From: Desulfosediminicola flagellatus | GTDB lineage: Bacteria; Desulfobacterota; Desulfobulbia; Desulfobulbales; Desulfocapsaceae | Assembly (NCBI RefSeq): GCF_005116655.2 | Contig: NZ_CP050698.1 | Coordinates: 3,681,501 to 3,745,500, forward strand | Direction: 5' to 3' | Length of the DNA stretch: 64,000 bases | Part shown: one piece after another, positions 62,817 through 64,000 of the stretch | Layout: every line of letters starts with the position of its first letter | How positions within the stretch are numbered: the first letter of the stretch is position 1 | Notes under the pieces: model-generated | Databases searched by the model: none | What the model was told of the DNA's origin: nothing | Seen by the model: only the letters and a program-made list of their open reading frames with translations | Made by a program: the position numbers and the translations under genes

Positions 62817-64000
62817 ATGGCTAGCGAAAATACCCCGAGCACCACCTCTACTAACCAGCCAATCGGTTCAGCACTTATTGTTTACGGATCTGTTAAAGCC
62901 GAATCCCAGGAAGGCACTACCAGAACCATACAGCCCAACAGCCAGATTTTTGCAAACGACAGAGTGATCACCGGCAATAACGGTATGGTCTCAATCGTGT
63001 TCAATGACGCAGCCAAGACCCAGCTTGATCTGGGTAGAATGTCTGATGTGCTCATCGATGAAGAGGTATTTCAACCCTACGCACCTGAAGATCTCAGCGA
63101 AGCTGCAGCAGAAGTTCAGGACATCCAGGAAGCTCTGATCGCTGGTGAATTTGATCCGACCGTCGAACTTGAAGCTCCGGCAGCCGGTGCTCCTGCAGCT
63201 GGTGCAGTCGCTGATGCAGGCGGTGGTAGTTCTTTCGTCAAATTTGACCTTACCGCTGAAGAAGTAACCCCTGAATCAGGAGCGGAAACTACTGGAATCG
63301 ATTACAACTTTCTCCAAAGCGAACCAGATGTTCTTGAACCAATTCCGGAAATACCAGTTGCGCCTGTAACTACAGTAGCAGCTGCAACTTTTGCCGCACC
63401 AGTACCAGCGGACACTCCAATTATTCCCCCACCACCGCCGCCACCTACACCTTTTACACCAACACCGATTGCACGTGTTGTGGAAGAAGAAGCCATTGAA
63501 TATGAAACCCAACTAGCCGACGCTGCCTTCCCACTCTTTTTATGGTTTTCTTCGGACGGTAATCCTGACGACATAAAAGCTCCTGACACATCAACCCCTG
63601 AGGATATTCCTGAGGACCCATTCCAGCCAGACTCAGAAATCCTCACCGGAACATTAGCTGGAGCATTGACAAGTGGGCCGGCAACCTTCTCACTTATATC
63701 AACAGCCAACCTTCCTACACTCTGGTCACAAGGTCAGGAAGTAGAATATTATCTTGATCCCAATGGGCAATTCATAATAGCCGGTATTGGTATTACAGGT
63801 GGTGGTGATTTCCCAGAAATAGAAAGACCAGTATTCAGTCTCGAAGTAACCGCAGATGGAGAGTATAGATACATTCAATATGATCAGCTTGACCATACGC
63901 CCAATGATCTCTCGAACAACCCGGCACCAGACGAAAACATTGAGCTACAGTCTGGCTTGAATCAGCTTTCATCAGTAAATGGTTTAGACTTCTCAGGTTC
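62817..64000 (+). CDS. N-terminus of a giant adhesin with LapA-type retention module (cut by window end)
   Basis: At least 394 codons open to the window end; start ATG at 62817 behind GGAGA. The N-terminal 140 residues form a retention module: IGSALIVYGSVKAESQEG, NSQIFANDRVITGNNGMVSI, a VQDIQEALIAGEFDPTVELE helix, then PAAG twice (121-124, 126-129), the di-alanine type of site cut by LapG proteases, and a Gly-rich AGGGSSFVKFD. A Pro-rich linker with seven consecutive prolines follows around residue 205, then acidic domains of the extracellular part. No Sec signal, as expected for type I secretion. In Pseudomonas LapA this module holds the adhesin in the outer membrane until LapG cleaves it under c-di-GMP/LapD control. 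The secretion genes would lie outside the window. Confidence 0.85.
   Translation, partial: MASENTPSTTSTNQPIGSALIVYGSVKAESQEGTTRTIQPNSQIFANDRVITGNNGMVSIVFNDAAKTQLDLGRMSDVLIDEEVFQPYAPEDLSEAAAEVQDIQEALIAGEFDPTVELEAPAAGAPAAGAVADAGGGSSFVKFDLTAEEVTPESGAETTGIDYNFLQSEPDVLEPIPEIPVAPVTTVAAATFAAPVPADTPIIPPPPPPPTPFTPTPIARVVEEEAIEYETQLADAAFPLFLWFSSDGNPDDIKAPDTSTPEDIPEDPFQPDSEILTGTLAGALTSGPATFSLISTANLPTLWSQGQEVEYYLDPNGQFIIAGIGITGGGDFPEIERPVFSLEVTADGEYRYIQYDQLDHTPNDLSNNPAPDENIELQSGLNQLSSVNGLDFSG

Noticed and set aside
1..64000. CRISPR arrays, tRNA or rRNA genes, intact insertion sequences
   Set aside because: No regularly spaced direct repeats, no tRNA-like cloverleaf or rRNA sequence, and no transposase reading frame were found on either strand.

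Overview
The window reads as a chromosome segment of an anaerobic Gram-negative bacterium, most likely a sulfate-reducer-like member of the Desulfobacterota (Desulfobulbales-type). This is an inference from gene content: two reductive dehalogenase operons, a periplasmic multiheme cytochrome with a Tat-exported flavoprotein, indolepyruvate:ferredoxin oxidoreductase with phenylacetate-CoA ligases, a DUF3786 protein, many outer-membrane barrels and lipoproteins, and a LapA-type adhesin start. No rRNA, tRNA, CRISPR array or intact insertion sequence was seen.

Layout. 1-9.7 kb: a minus-strand run of envelope proteins, with four full DUF1254/DUF1214 paralogues plus a cut-off signal-peptide gene, a SYLF protein, two lipoproteins, two probable outer-membrane barrels and a membrane-anchored repeat protein. 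The first 4.1 kb looks clearly more GC-rich than what follows. 10.6-14.6 kb: a sigma-54 activator with XylR-N/V4R sensor, divergent from a Tat flavoprotein reductase and a tetraheme cytochrome. The gap holds a -24/-12 promoter and two identical 13-bp palindromes 21 bp apart. 14.9-19.4 kb: a hybrid histidine kinase behind a YnjB-like binding lipoprotein. 19.4-23.6 kb: a decayed Fic gene, dispersed terminator repeats, a TPR-methyltransferase and a DUF3786 protein. 23.6-27.4 kb: LysR divergent from a barrel / DUF4405 / degenerate metallo-beta-lactamase-fold / flavin-ferredoxin gene set.

27.6-35 kb is probably a sulfate-ester module: thioredoxin reductase, thioredoxin, an arylsulfotransferase without signal peptide, a DASS transporter, a Crp/Fnr regulator and a convergent alkylsulfatase-like hydrolase. 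CRP-type palindromes (TATGA-N6-TCATA core) lie upstream of both the trxB operon and the alkylsulfatase, suggesting one regulon under the local Crp/Fnr protein. 35.4-40.8 kb: a MalT-like LuxR regulator, a large MscS channel and a LysR relic.

40.9-50 kb: two reductive dehalogenase operons (rdhA-rdhB-rdhC-small membrane protein) around an AraC regulator. The second operon starts with a TPR protein gene that overlaps rdhA by 4 bp. Three palindromes of identical design (CACCC-N4-GGGTG) lie before the two operons. 51.6-53.3 kb: NAD-type malic enzyme. 54-59.7 kb: iorA-iorB-paaK-ACT-paaK for aryl-keto-acid and aryl-acid activation. 60.1-62.5 kb: a CBS-ACT protein and N-acetylglutamate synthase. 62.8 kb to the end: the N-terminus of a giant adhesin with a LapA-type retention module.

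Coordinates come from reading frames and visible ribosome binding sites. Family names are from motif recognition without database searches.
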